Part shown: positions 55,195 through 63,279 of the stretch, piece after piece
How the letters are laid out: each line of letters opens with the position of its first letter
Position numbering within the stretch: position 1 is the first letter of the stretch
NCBI RefSeq assembly: GCF_902506095.1
Contig: NZ_LR733293.1
Coordinates: forward strand, 2,031,134 to 2,095,133
Direction of reading: 5' to 3'
Source of the DNA: Arthrobacter sp. 9AX
GTDB taxonomy: Bacteria > Actinomycetota > Actinomycetes > Actinomycetales > Micrococcaceae
DNA: 64,000 nucleotides
The notes under the pieces: generated by a model
The model's input: the letters and a program-made list of their open reading frames with translations, nothing else
Databases searched by the model: none
Told to the model about the DNA's origin: nothing
Translations under genes and position numbers: made by a program

Positions 55195-56493
55195 TCATGC
55201 TGCCTTGACCCGCGGGAGTTCGTCCCAGTGGGTGGTGTACCTGGGTGAGCGCATGCCGCGTTTCATGGTCCAGTCCGGTCCGCCGCGGATCCCTGCATGA
55301 CCCAGTCCGATGGATCCGCGGCCGTACCTTTTGGTGACGTCTTCCAGGAGGGTGCCGATGCGCCGTTCCTCGTGCGGGTTTTCGAAGTGCTCCAGGGGCT
55401 TCTGGTTGCCGCTGGGACGCAGGTCCGTGACCATAATGCCGGCGCGGGCGTACCGGGTGCCCTCAACGATGGAGGGCAGGAGCGCGTGGGCGGCCTTGGT
55501 GAGGATGACGGGGTCCGCCGTCGGCATGGGAAGCGGGACGCAGACGGACGGGAACGCCGTTTGCCGCGCGTTGAAGTGCGATGTTCCGGCGAAGGCGGTG
55601 AGCAGTTTGGCCTGCAGCTCATGCTTGGCCAGCCGAGCGCTGGCCATCTGGGCGTAGACACTGAGGACCTGGCGCAGGTCACGCGTGCTCGTGATGGGCG
55701 TGGAGAACGAGCGGGAGAAGATCAGCTGGTCGCGGCCGATCCGGGCTTCCTCCATGGGGATGCACGGGGTCCCCTGCAGTTCGAGGACGGTGCGCATCAT
55801 CACCACGGAGAAGCGCTCGCGGATCCTCACCGGATCCGCCCTCTGGAGGTCCAGGATGGAGTGGATGCCCATGGCGTTCAGACGCTTGGTGATCCGCGTA
55901 GCCACACCCCAGATCTCGATCACGGAGAGCCTGGCCATCAGGGCCTCCTGCTGACGGGGCGGCACCGAGTCCCAGCGGCACACTCCGCCGAACGCGGGAT
56001 TGTGTTTGGCCCATTTGTTGGCGAGTTTGGCCAGGGTTTTGGTGCGCGCAATCCCGACGCAGACGGGCACTCCGACGTTCCGGGCGGCGGCGGCCTTGAT
56101 GGTCCGGCCGAGTTCCAGCAGGCGCTCCGGAGTGCCTTTGACGCCCAGGAAGGCCTCGTCGATGCTGTAGACCTCCAGCCAGGCGGAGTAGCGGCCCAGC
56201 AGTTCCATCACACGTGCGCTGATGTCCCCGTAGAGCTCGTAGTTGCTGGACTTGGCAATGAGCCCCCATTCCTTGGCCCGGGGTGCAAGCTTGAACCACG
56301 GCTCCCCGGTTTGGATGCCCAGGGCCTTGGCCTCCGGGGAGCGGGCGACGGCGCAGCCGTCGTTGTTGGACAGCACGATCAGCGGCTTTCCCTCCAGCGA
56401 CGGGTCAAACACGCGTTCGGCGCTGGCGTAGAAGCAGTTGACGTCCACGTGCGCGATCTCGGGCATCTGCCGCATGGTTGCCGGCTTGCTCAT
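55195..56493 (-). CDS. umuC: Y-family translesion DNA polymerase (UmuC-like)
   Basis: A 432-residue Y-family polymerase, size of UmuC. Catalytic acids are in [17 protein letters not shown] and [19 protein letters not shown] and the helix-hairpin region [13 protein letters not shown] follow. A little-finger domain and a short C-terminal tail close it. It lies 9 bases downstream of the umuD-like gene and shares its SOS promoter, so it should be made with UmuD as mutagenic polymerase V after DNA damage. Confidence 0.92.
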   Translation of the reverse strand: MSKPATMRQMPEIAHVDVNCFYASAERVFDPSLEGKPLIVLSNNDGCAVARSPEAKALGIQTGEPWFKLAPRAKEWGLIAKSSNYELYGDISARVMELLGRYSAWLEVYSIDEAFLGVKGTPERLLELGRTIKAAAARNVGVPVCVGIARTKTLAKLANKWAKHNPAFGGVCRWDSVPPRQQEALMARLSVIEIWGVATRITKRLNAMGIHSILDLQRADPVRIRERFSVVMMRTVLELQGTPCIPMEEARIGRDQLIFSRSFSTPITSTRDLRQVLSVYAQMASARLAKHELQAKLLTAFAGTSHFNARQTAFPSVCVPLPMPTADPVILTKAAHALLPSIVEGTRYARAGIMVTDLRPSGNQKPLEHFENPHEERRIGTLLEDVTKRYGRGSIGLGHAGIRGGPDWTMKRGMRSPRYTTHWDELPRVKAA

Positions 56494-56502
56494 GGCCGCC
56501 GC

Positions 56503-56934
56503 TCAGACATGGTGCAGGCACCTCGTGGCCACGCCCCAGATGGTCAGCTCACTCAGCGCAGGCACCCTGATGTCCGGATACTTGGGGTTTTCGGCCTGCA
56601 GGACCACGCCCGTGGCGGTGATCCGCAACCGCTTGATGGTCAGTTCCCCGTCCAGGACGGCCACCACCACCGAGCCGTCCCTGGGCTCAAGGGCGCGGTT
56701 GACAATGAGTTCGTCGCCGTCGCTGATGCCGGCCCGTTCCATGGAATCGCCGGTGACCCGGACCACGAAGGTGCTGGTGATGTCCTTGATCAGGTGCGCA
56801 TTCAGGTCGATCCGGCCATCAAAGTAGTCCTGCGCCGGCGAGGGATAGCCGGCCGCCACCGGCAGCGGGGACAGCCACGCCAGCTGCAACGACAGGCCCG
56901 CCTCTATCACACGGGGACCGATAATAACGCCCAC
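56503..56934 (-). CDS. umuD: UmuD-like S24 peptidase
   Basis: A 143-residue self-cleaving subunit of polymerase V. A likely cleavage site is Ala28-Gly29 in PVAAGYPSPAQDYF. The nucleophile Ser is in VTGDSMERAGI and the catalytic Lys in DGELTIKRL. There is no LexA-type HTH in front, which separates it from LexA. It begins 14 bases from an SOS box and precedes umuC. Confidence 0.9.
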   Translation of the reverse strand: MGVIIGPRVIEAGLSLQLAWLSPLPVAAGYPSPAQDYFDGRIDLNAHLIKDITSTFVVRVTGDSMERAGISDGDELIVNRALEPRDGSVVVAVLDGELTIKRLRITATGVVLQAENPKYPDIRVPALSELTIWGVATRCLHHV

Positions 56935-56947
56935 AACACACCTTTAT

Positions 56948-56963
56948 TCGAATTTATGTTCGA
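56948..56963. promoter_or_regulatory. LexA (SOS) box
   Basis: TCGAAT-TTAT-GTTCGA, one mismatch from the actinobacterial/Gram-positive consensus TCGAAC-N4-GTTCGA. It lies 14 bases before the umuD start, so LexA binding should block the umuDC promoter. Confidence 0.85.
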
Positions 56964-57063
56964 TAGACTGAGTGTACAGCGGAGGGCGGACAATGACGAC
57001 GACGGGCTGCACGCAGACGCTCCTGCGCCCGAAGGCAGGAGCGTCAGGCCTACTCGTGAGTGG

Positions 57064-57603
57064 TTACTTCTTCGGGCAGCTCAGGTCCGGGTTGAACGCT
57101 GCGAACATGCCGTCCGGGTTGTCCTTCCACACCCAGGCGTGGAGCGCGAAGGAGCCGGGGAACGGCCCGTCCTCGAAGTCCAGGCCGGCGATCGAAGGCC
57201 GCTCGGCCGCTGTCGAGATGAATTCAGCGGCTACGAGCTTGTACCGCCCGTACTCATTGGGCATGTACACCAGCACCTCAGGCTTGCGGGCCTGGGTCTT
57301 GTCATCGATCAGTTCCTCTTTGGCGTAGTGGAAGCCCATGGCCCCGACCCCTGGGTTGTCGATGCACTCAGTGATCTTCTTGTAGCCGTCCGCCTCCGCG
57401 TTCTCCAGCCAGCGGTAGTCGTCGGTGACGTGACGGAGGACCCTGACCAGCCGGCGCTGATCGTCATTCTTCCGCCAGTCGTCGCTGTGGTCCGAGCCGC
57501 CGTGCCCGGATCCGCCATGGGCAAGAGCAGTGCCGGGAGCAAGTCCCAGGGCCAGCACTGCGGCAGCAGTGGACAGCAGCCCCTTCTTGGTGTGATTCAT
57601 CAT
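57064..57603 (-). CDS. Secreted protein of unknown function
   Basis: A 179-residue exported protein. The signal peptide (KKGLLSTAAAVLALGLAPGTALA, cleavage after ALA) is followed by a His/Gly/Ser/Asp-rich stretch HGGSGHGGSDHSDDW that could bind metal. The folded domain has YRWLENAEADGYKKITECID, GAMGFHYAKEELID and FALHAWVWKDNPDGMF. Such proteins are seen in soil actinobacteria without assigned function. It begins at ATG 57603 or 57600. Confidence 0.75.
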   Translation of the reverse strand: MMNHTKKGLLSTAAAVLALGLAPGTALAHGGSGHGGSDHSDDWRKNDDQRRLVRVLRHVTDDYRWLENAEADGYKKITECIDNPGVGAMGFHYAKEELIDDKTQARKPEVLVYMPNEYGRYKLVAAEFISTAAERPSIAGLDFEDGPFPGSFALHAWVWKDNPDGMFAAFNPDLSCPKK

Positions 57604-57854
57604 TGATCTTCTACCCCTCTGAGACCGTTGTCTTCCGTAACGGACGCGAAGCGCGGGAAGAGAGTCCAGCCTTCGCCAGGATGCCGGCAGATTTCCCTGG
57701 AAAGTGCCGGTGAATGGGCCGCCCGGACGGTTTCGTCCATCGATTGGAGCGGCGCTTCCAGTATGCTCCGTGCCAAAACGCGGCGCTACGCTACGGGCGG
57801 GTAATAGGGGGAGGTGTTTCAGCAGACGCCGGGCTGCCGCTTGTCAGGTGGCCG
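57604..57854. other. Intergenic region, nothing recognised
   Basis: About 250 bases between the secreted protein start and the end of the next minus-strand gene. Moderately GC-rich, with no clear hairpin, repeat or gene. Confidence 0.4.
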
Positions 57855-58559
57855 CTACAGAGTCCGGTCAACCGCCGCCAGAATCGCGCGTCCCAGTTCC
57901 GCCGGCTTGGTGAACTGTGGCCAGTGCCCGGTGGGCAGGTCCACGAACTCGACGTCCTTCATTCTGGCCAACTCGGCCACAAAGGGGTGGCCGCCGTCGA
58001 TCCATTCCTTCAGCATGGCGGACGGAAACTCGCAGGCAATCACGGTGGCCGGCACGTCATAGCGGCGCTCATCGCTGAGGTGCTGCTGGTCGAAGGCAAC
58101 GCCCTTGGGCTGGGGGACCGCCCGGGCGCGGAACGCTGCGCGCAGCCCTTCGTCGAGGTCAACGAGGTCGGCATCTTCGAACAACTCCCACGGCGGCAGC
58201 GGCACGTCGTCCCCGTCGGCCGGCAGTTCGTCGTTGATGACGCCCCCTTCGCCGAGCGGCCCGCTGTCCACGTAGATGGCACGGGCTACCCTGTCCGGCC
58301 GGGCGTCGAGGACACCGTGGATGATGGCGCCGCCGCCGGAATGCCCCACCAGCACCACCCTGCTGTCCAGGGCATCGACGGCGGCAACCACGGCGTCGAT
58401 ATGGTCCCGGAGCCCGATGCCGGAACGGTCGGCGTCAACGGACTCCATGCCAGGCAGTGTGAGCGGATGCGTCCGGTGGCCCGCTGCGTCCAGGGCCGGC
58501 GTCACCTCCGCCCACGATGAGGCCTCCAACCAGAAACCGGGAACCAGGATGATGTCCAT
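57855..58559 (-). CDS. Alpha/beta hydrolase
   Basis: A 234-residue hydrolase of the esterase/salicylate-methylesterase-like group. It opens MDIILVPGFWLEASSW. The nucleophile elbow is VLVGHSGGGAIIHG, and the His lies near the end in LPTGHWPQFTKPAEL. There are no membrane segments. Substrate unknown. It is 46 bases downstream of rsgA on the same strand, with no visible terminator between. Confidence 0.85.
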   Translation of the reverse strand: MDIILVPGFWLEASSWAEVTPALDAAGHRTHPLTLPGMESVDADRSGIGLRDHIDAVVAAVDALDSRVVLVGHSGGGAIIHGVLDARPDRVARAIYVDSGPLGEGGVINDELPADGDDVPLPPWELFEDADLVDLDEGLRAAFRARAVPQPKGVAFDQQHLSDERRYDVPATVIACEFPSAMLKEWIDGGHPFVAELARMKDVEFVDLPTGHWPQFTKPAELGRAILAAVDRTL

Positions 58560-58605
58560 AACGGCACCCTACTATCCGGGTGTGACAGTTTGAACGGCCC
58601 GGCGG

Positions 58606-59718
58606 TCAGCGGCGCTTGCGTCCCCGCCCCCTACTTCCCGGGCCTTCCTTCCGCTCGACCGTCTCGCGCTCCGCCCACCGCTGCGACTTTCCGGCGGCCA
58701 CCACCTTCTGGTGCCACTCCCGCTGGTAGGCGCGCTGGGCCGCGGCGTCGCTCCGCCGGGCGAGCGCCGCCAGTTCGCGCTGCAGCTTCTGGTAGTTGTG
58801 CCAGCGGCGCTCCTCAAGTACGCCGTCCGCAATCGCTTCCTGCACGGCGCAGCCGGGCTCGCCCTGGTGGGCGCAGTCGGAAAACCTGCACTGACCCGCC
58901 AGCACCTCCACATCGCCGAACATCTCACCGATGCCGTCCTCGGCGTCGAACAGTCCGAAGCCGCGCACGCCGGGCGTGTCCATCAGCACCGTCCCGTTGG
59001 GAAGCGGCACCAGCGCCCGCGACGTGGTGGTGTGCTTGCCCTTGAAGTCCCCGCTGCGCACCTCCCCGGTGTCCTGGACGTCCCGGCCCACCAGGGCATT
59101 GATGAGGGTGGACTTTCCCGCCCCGGACGGCCCGAGGAGGACGATGGTGCCGCTGGCCGGAATGTGGGCCAGCAGTTCGTCGATGCCGTCGCCGTTTTCC
59201 GCAGAGGTGGTGACCACCGCTACGCCCGCGGCCTGGAGAATGACTTTGCCGACGACGTCGTCCGCCACTGCGGCGAGGTCCGCCTTGGTGATGATCACCA
59301 GGGGAGTGGCGCCGGAGTCCCACGCCGCCACGAGCGTGCGCTCCAGGCGGTTGTGCGTGAGGGGCCGGTCCACCGGCACCACCACGCCCACCATGTCCAT
59401 GTTCGCGGCCAGGACCTGCGCGGCGGAGGAGTCCTCGAAGGCCCGCTTGCGGCTCAGCTCCGAGCGTCGGGGGAGCACACCAAGGATCTGGCGGCCGCCG
59501 GCACGGTTTGGTCCGATCCACACCCAGTCGCCGGTCATTGCCGTTTCGCCGCTCAGCGGGTAAGGCAGGTGCAGCAGGTCGGGTCCGACGGCCACGAGCA
59601 GCAGGTTGCGGTCCACGCGGACCACCCGGCCGCGCTCGCGGGCGTCCGGAAGGGGATGGTCCTCGAAGTGTTGGGCTACGGCGGGGGTGTAGCCGTACAG
59701 GAGGGGGTAAATGTTCAC
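58606..59718 (-). CDS. rsgA: Ribosome small subunit-dependent GTPase RsgA
   Basis: Circularly permuted GTPase that helps mature the 30S subunit. The N-terminal OB fold is followed by G4 (IITKAD), G1 (LGPSGAGKSTLIN) and G3 (MDTPGVRGFGLF), in that permuted order. The zinc knuckle is GQCRFSDCAHQGEPGC, and the basic tail ends GRGRKRR. GTG 59718 is chosen because CGAGGTATCACC precedes it and the family N-terminus (VNIYPLLYGY) begins there; 370 residues. A 25-codon leader ORF with a stronger ribosome site lies just upstream. Confidence 0.9.
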   Translation of the reverse strand: MNIYPLLYGYTPAVAQHFEDHPLPDARERGRVVRVDRNLLLVAVGPDLLHLPYPLSGETAMTGDWVWIGPNRAGGRQILGVLPRRSELSRKRAFEDSSAAQVLAANMDMVGVVVPVDRPLTHNRLERTLVAAWDSGATPLVIITKADLAAVADDVVGKVILQAAGVAVVTTSAENGDGIDELLAHIPASGTIVLLGPSGAGKSTLINALVGRDVQDTGEVRSGDFKGKHTTTSRALVPLPNGTVLMDTPGVRGFGLFDAEDGIGEMFGDVEVLAGQCRFSDCAHQGEPGCAVQEAIADGVLEERRWHNYQKLQRELAALARRSDAAAQRAYQREWHQKVVAAGKSQRWAERETVERKEGPGSRGRGRKRR

Positions 59719-59782
59719 GGTGATACCTCGGGAATGTCCCCTGTGCACCGGCGACTGCCTGAGTGTCTCGGCGCTCCGCTGG

Positions 59783-59860
59783 TCAGGCGCGGCCGGTGAG
59801 GTACAGGGGAAGGGTCTGGATGAGTGCGGAGCGCTCAGGGCGCACGGCTGTGACAGTCAT
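59783..59860 (-). CDS. Possible 25-residue leader peptide upstream of rsgA
   Basis: ATG 59860 follows an exceptional purine-rich site (GGGAGAGGGAGGTGG) 5-6 bases upstream. It encodes MTVTAVRPERSALIQTLPLY plus LTGRA, ending at TGA 59785-59783, 65 bases before the rsgA GTG. The much better ribosome site than that of rsgA suggests it is translated. It could be a regulatory uORF or an independent micropeptide. Confidence 0.4.
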   Translation of the reverse strand: MTVTAVRPERSALIQTLPLYLTGRA

Positions 59861-59986
59861 CAAAACCACCTCCCTCTCCCTCGCTTGGAACCGGTCCTAC
59901 TGTAGCGCGGGGCACCCGCCTCCGCCAGACCTTTGAGGGCAAAGGGGGAGCCTGAGCCCGGTCCCTTGCCGCGCTCAGGCCTCTTC

Positions 59987-60245
59987 TTAGTCCGCGGGCT
60001 GGATGAGCGCCGCAACTTCGGCGTTGTAGGCCTGCGAGGAGACCATGGTGCCGCGGAACCAGCACACAACGTGCAGCCCGGCGTCCCCGGGGACCACGAG
60101 CGGGCGGAGGTTGTCCACGTCCGATGCCGTGGTGACGGCCTCCCACTGCCACGTGGCGCCGCCATCGGTGGTCCGCCGGAGTAGATCTCGTGGTGCGCGG
60201 TGGGCTGGCCGTTGCGGGGATCGATAGGTGCCGAGATGTTTCGCG
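59987..60245 (-). pseudogene. Frameshifted C-terminal remnant of a BNR/sialidase-like protein
   Basis: The minus strand encodes PIDPRNGQPTAHHEIYS in one frame. After a one-base shift near 60178, it continues as RTTDGGATWQWEAVTTASD to a stop at 59987. TTDGGATW is a BNR (Asp-box) repeat, and the rest looks like the end of a glycan-binding or glycosidase-like beta-propeller. No upstream part is present. It is a decayed fragment between rsgA and the catabolic operon. Confidence 0.6.
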
Positions 60246-60291
60246 GAAAACCCGGTCAAGAACCTGTCAGCCTACGAGCGGCAAACAGACA

Positions 60292-60329
60292 AAGGCGGAG
60301 GCAGCACCTTTCGGTACGGCCTCCGCCTT
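60292..60329 (-). terminator. Terminator of the catabolic operon
   Basis: An 11-base stem AAGGCGGAGGC/GCCTCCGCCTT with a 16-base loop, followed on the minus strand by a short T-run. It lies 33 bases past the stop of the last operon gene. Confidence 0.75.
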
Positions 60330-60362
60330 GTGGCTCGCCGGCCGCTTTAGCCGGACGAAGCT

Positions 60363-61223
60363 TTAGCGCTTGACGGCGTCCAGCTTCAGCATCTTGGCGA
60401 TGACGTTGTCCAGTTCGGAGTCGTCGAAGATCTTCTTCCAGTCGTCCTTGATGATGGTGTCCTTGCCGTACTGGATGGCGATTTCGCAGGCCTCGGAGAA
60501 CGGGTTGGAACCGCGCAGGGCGTTGGTCAGCGCGATCTGGACGTGGCCGAAGAGCATGGCCTTGGCGGCTTCCTCGGGAACGCCGATGGTGTGGACGGTC
60601 TCGTGCAGTGCCTCGTTCAGGAGGGTGCCGATCATGCAGGCCACGGTCTCCACGAGCGTGGGCTCGAGGACGGCGAGCTGGTACACGGTGACCCAGTGGA
60701 CGTCGATGACGGGGGCGTAGATGGTGCGGATGACGGCCTCGGCGGCTGCCTTGGTGGCTTCGGTGGCGTCGTCGTCGATCGCGGCCACCACGTTCTGCGG
60801 GGCGCCTTCGCCGCCGAAGGTGTCGGCCCATTCTTCCTTGGTGGTGCGCTCGAGGAAGACCGACGGGTGGCAGGGGTGGGCAACTGCCTGGACAACGTCG
60901 TCGCGCTTTGCCAGCAGGCCGGCGTAGGCGGCGGCGGGGTCCAAGGTGAGCAGGATGGCGCCGGCCTTCATCCGGGGGACGACGCCTTCGGACACAACGC
61001 CCAAGACGGTGTCCGGCACGGCGAGGATGACCACGTCGGCGCCCTTGACGGCCTCGTCCGTGGCGGTGATTTCGCGGCCCTCGGCCAGGATGCGCTCCTG
61101 GCCGGCGGGGGAGTTTTCGCTGTAGAAGACGGTGTGGGCGCTCTTCTGGAGGTTCCGGGAAACGCGCATTCCCATCTTGCCTCCGGCTCCGATCACGGCG
61201 ACGGTCAATTTTTCTGCTGACAT
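60363..61223 (-). CDS. 6PGDH-like oxidoreductase (D-apionate oxidoisomerase-like)
   Basis: A 286-residue NAD(P)-dependent enzyme: Rossmann motif VAVIGAGGKMGMRVSRNL, then ADVVILAVPDTVLGVV. The helical C-terminal domain is of 6-phosphogluconate-dehydrogenase type (PTLVETVACMIGTLLNEALH). The GAGGKMGMR start and the HPCHPSVF stretch fit the D-apionate oxidoisomerase (ApnO) group. It is the last gene of a minus-strand operon with kinase and isomerase genes for C4 sugars. Exact substrate uncertain. Confidence 0.7.
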   Translation of the reverse strand: MSAEKLTVAVIGAGGKMGMRVSRNLQKSAHTVFYSENSPAGQERILAEGREITATDEAVKGADVVILAVPDTVLGVVSEGVVPRMKAGAILLTLDPAAAYAGLLAKRDDVVQAVAHPCHPSVFLERTTKEEWADTFGGEGAPQNVVAAIDDDATEATKAAAEAVIRTIYAPVIDVHWVTVYQLAVLEPTLVETVACMIGTLLNEALHETVHTIGVPEEAAKAMLFGHVQIALTNALRGSNPFSEACEIAIQYGKDTIIKDDWKKIFDDSELDNVIAKMLKLDAVKR

Positions 61224-61224
61224 T

Positions 61225-62025
61225 TCACTTGCTCCTTAGGAATTCGATGCTGTGCCGGGTCCACTGGTTTTCGAGGCGGATGGTGTCCGCTTCGGTGTCC
61301 TGCCATGGCAGCCAGTGTTCGACGATCTGGTTGATGTCTTGGTGATGGGGCTGGATCTTTTCGACCATGTAGCCGTAGTCGAGCAGGCCTTCGCCGAGCG
61401 GGGCGCCGGCGTAGGTGAACCCGACCCATCCGTCCTTGCGGCTGAACGCGAAGTCCTTGATGTGCATGTTCAGGACGAAAGGCGCGACGGCGTCAATCAC
61501 CTCGCGCGGCATCTCCAGGGCAGCGACGGTGTTGGCCGGGTCGCTGCAGATGCCCAGGTACGGGCTGTCCACGCCCCGGATCACGTCCAGGATCCGTGAG
61601 GTGGGCACCTGCTCGTAGGTTTCTACCGCGATCTTCACGCCCGCGGCCTCGAACTCGGGCAGGACTTCCTTGAAGATCCCCACCGCTTCCTCGTTCGTGG
61701 GGGTGTGGCCGGGGGTGTTGAACATGGTCCGCAGCAGGGGCGAGCCCAGGATTTCGGCGATGTGCAGGAACTTGCGCAGGTGCTCCGGGCGGATGCCCTT
61801 GGTGCCGAGTTCCAGCGAGATGCCCAGCCGGTCCGCGGTGGCCCGGACGGCTTCCAGTTCGGAGTCCGTCATGGCCTCCAGCGGGGCGTAGTCGCAGACC
61901 TGGAAGAGGTCCACGCCGAGTTCCGCCGTCCGCTCCAGAGCCTGGTGGATGCTCAGCGGCTCCGAGACCTTGTCCGAAAGCTGCCAGAAGAACGCGTAGC
62001 TGCTCAAGCCGATGCGGGAGGTCAT
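61225..62025 (-). CDS. Sugar phosphate isomerase/epimerase (AP-endonuclease-2 fold)
   Basis: A 266-residue TIM barrel with metal ligands in VCDYAPLEAM, GVKIAVETYEQVPT (Glu), YLGICSDPANTV (Asp) and NMHIKDFAFSR (His). It is related to EryC/hydroxypyruvate-isomerase-like enzymes. ATG 62025 overlaps the upstream stop by 4 bases. Placed between a TPI-like protein and a 6PGDH-like enzyme, it probably interconverts tetrulose or related sugar phosphates. Confidence 0.78.
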   Translation of the reverse strand: MTSRIGLSSYAFFWQLSDKVSEPLSIHQALERTAELGVDLFQVCDYAPLEAMTDSELEAVRATADRLGISLELGTKGIRPEHLRKFLHIAEILGSPLLRTMFNTPGHTPTNEEAVGIFKEVLPEFEAAGVKIAVETYEQVPTSRILDVIRGVDSPYLGICSDPANTVAALEMPREVIDAVAPFVLNMHIKDFAFSRKDGWVGFTYAGAPLGEGLLDYGYMVEKIQPHHQDINQIVEHWLPWQDTEADTIRLENQWTRHSIEFLRSK

Positions 62026-62825
62026 ACGGGCACCTCCGTCGCGGCAAGGCGTGCGGCGGTCTCGTCCAGGATCTTCTTCAGCGCCTGCGGGTCGTGTGCG
62101 AAGCGGCCCAGGAACAGGCCGGCGACGGCGGTGTCCAGCTGGGTGATCAGGCCGGGACCGGCGCTGCCGCCGTAGATCACCCGGCTGTTCTCCTGTCCGG
62201 GCAGGGTGCGCAGGTGCGCGTCCAGGCCGGTGATGACGGCGCTGATGTATTCCGGCGTGGCGGGTGCCGGGGCGCCGATGGCCCACTGCGGCTCGTAGGC
62301 CACGATGGTCCGACCGGCAGGACCAAGCGACTGCGCCCGGTTGAGGGCGGCGTTGATCTCCGCCGTGCATCGGGCGATGGCTTCCTCGGGTGAGCCTGAA
62401 GCCAGCTCCCCGACGCACAGCACCGGGGTGAGGCCGTTGCGGTAGGCCGCGGCTGTCTTCAGCCCGATGATCCTGTCGTCCTCGCCGAAGATGCGGCGGC
62501 GTTCGGCGTGGCCCACTTCGGCGTAGCGGCCGCCAAGCTCTGCCACGGTTTTGCCGCCCACTTCACCGGTGTAGGCGCCTTCGTCTTCCCAGAAGATGTC
62601 CTGGGCACCCGTTGCGGCCCGGGCCGGGCCCAGGATCCGGGCGGCCTCGGGAAGGACCGGGAGGGTAGGCAGGACGAAGAGCTCGATCTCACCGCTTTGG
62701 ACGGCGGGATGGGCCAGGGCGATGGCTGCCACGTCGCGGCAGTAGTCCACCGAGCGCTGGTAGCCGAAGTACATCTTCAGGCTGACGCCGATGATGGCCT
62801 TCGGGTTCTTAGCAGGAAGTGACAC
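62022..62825 (-). CDS. Triosephosphate-isomerase-like protein (EryH/LerI-like)
   Basis: A 267-residue TPI homologue, but not the central glycolytic one. [13 protein letters not shown] replaces the usual GNWKMN (Lys kept), [14 protein letters not shown] holds the catalytic His, and [12 protein letters not shown] the catalytic Glu. Such paralogues in tetritol pathways (EryH, LerI) isomerise erythrulose phosphates. It overlaps rpiB by 17 bases and the next gene by 4. Confidence 0.82.
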   Translation of the reverse strand: MSLPAKNPKAIIGVSLKMYFGYQRSVDYCRDVAAIALAHPAVQSGEIELFVLPTLPVLPEAARILGPARAATGAQDIFWEDEGAYTGEVGGKTVAELGGRYAEVGHAERRRIFGEDDRIIGLKTAAAYRNGLTPVLCVGELASGSPEEAIARCTAEINAALNRAQSLGPAGRTIVAYEPQWAIGAPAPATPEYISAVITGLDAHLRTLPGQENSRVIYGGSAGPGLITQLDTAVAGLFLGRFAHDPQALKKILDETAARLAATEVPV

Positions 62826-63279
62826 CTTCGTAGTCCTTAATCAGGGTGACTTTCTCGGCGGAAGCGGAGGATTCGTCGAAGGTGTAGGTGAGCCATTCCT
62901 TGGCCAGCCGGCGGGCGAGTTCCAAGCCCACGACGCGCTGGCCGAAGGTGAGGACCTGGGCGTTGTTGGACAAGACCGAGCGTTCCACCGAGAAGCTGTC
63001 GTGGGCGGTGACGGCGCGGATGCCGGGGACTTTGTTCGCTGCGATTGCCACGCCGAGGCCTGTGCCGCAGACCAGGAGTGCGCGGTCGGCTTTGCCGGCG
63101 GCGATGAGCTCGGCGGCAGCGATGGCCACGGACGGGTACGGGGTGTGGCTGGTGGCGTCCACCCCCACATCCTGCACGGACTCGACCAGCTCGGAGGCTT
63201 CCAGGTCAGCCTTCAGGGCTTCCTTGTACTCGAAACCGGCGTCGTCGGCTCCAATGACCAGGCGCAGTTTGGCGCTCAT
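62809..63279 (-). CDS. rpiB: RpiB-type sugar phosphate isomerase (EryI-like)
   Basis: A 156-residue RpiB/LacAB-family isomerase: [31 protein letters not shown], catalytic Cys in [16 protein letters not shown], and [19 protein letters not shown]. In erythritol and threitol pathways this enzyme (EryI) makes D-erythrose 4-phosphate. It overlaps the kinase gene by 4 bases. Confidence 0.85.
   Translation of the reverse strand: MSAKLRLVIGADDAGFEYKEALKADLEASELVESVQDVGVDATSHTPYPSVAIAAAELIAAGKADRALLVCGTGLGVAIAANKVPGIRAVTAHDSFSVERSVLSNNAQVLTFGQRVVGLELARRLAKEWLTYTFDESSASAEKVTLIKDYEGVTSC

Noticed and set aside
59835..60165. Two longer minus-strand frames through the region between rsgA and the BNR remnant
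   Set aside because: They are out-of-frame readings of the remnant and the rsgA leader, Arg/Pro-rich without motifs.
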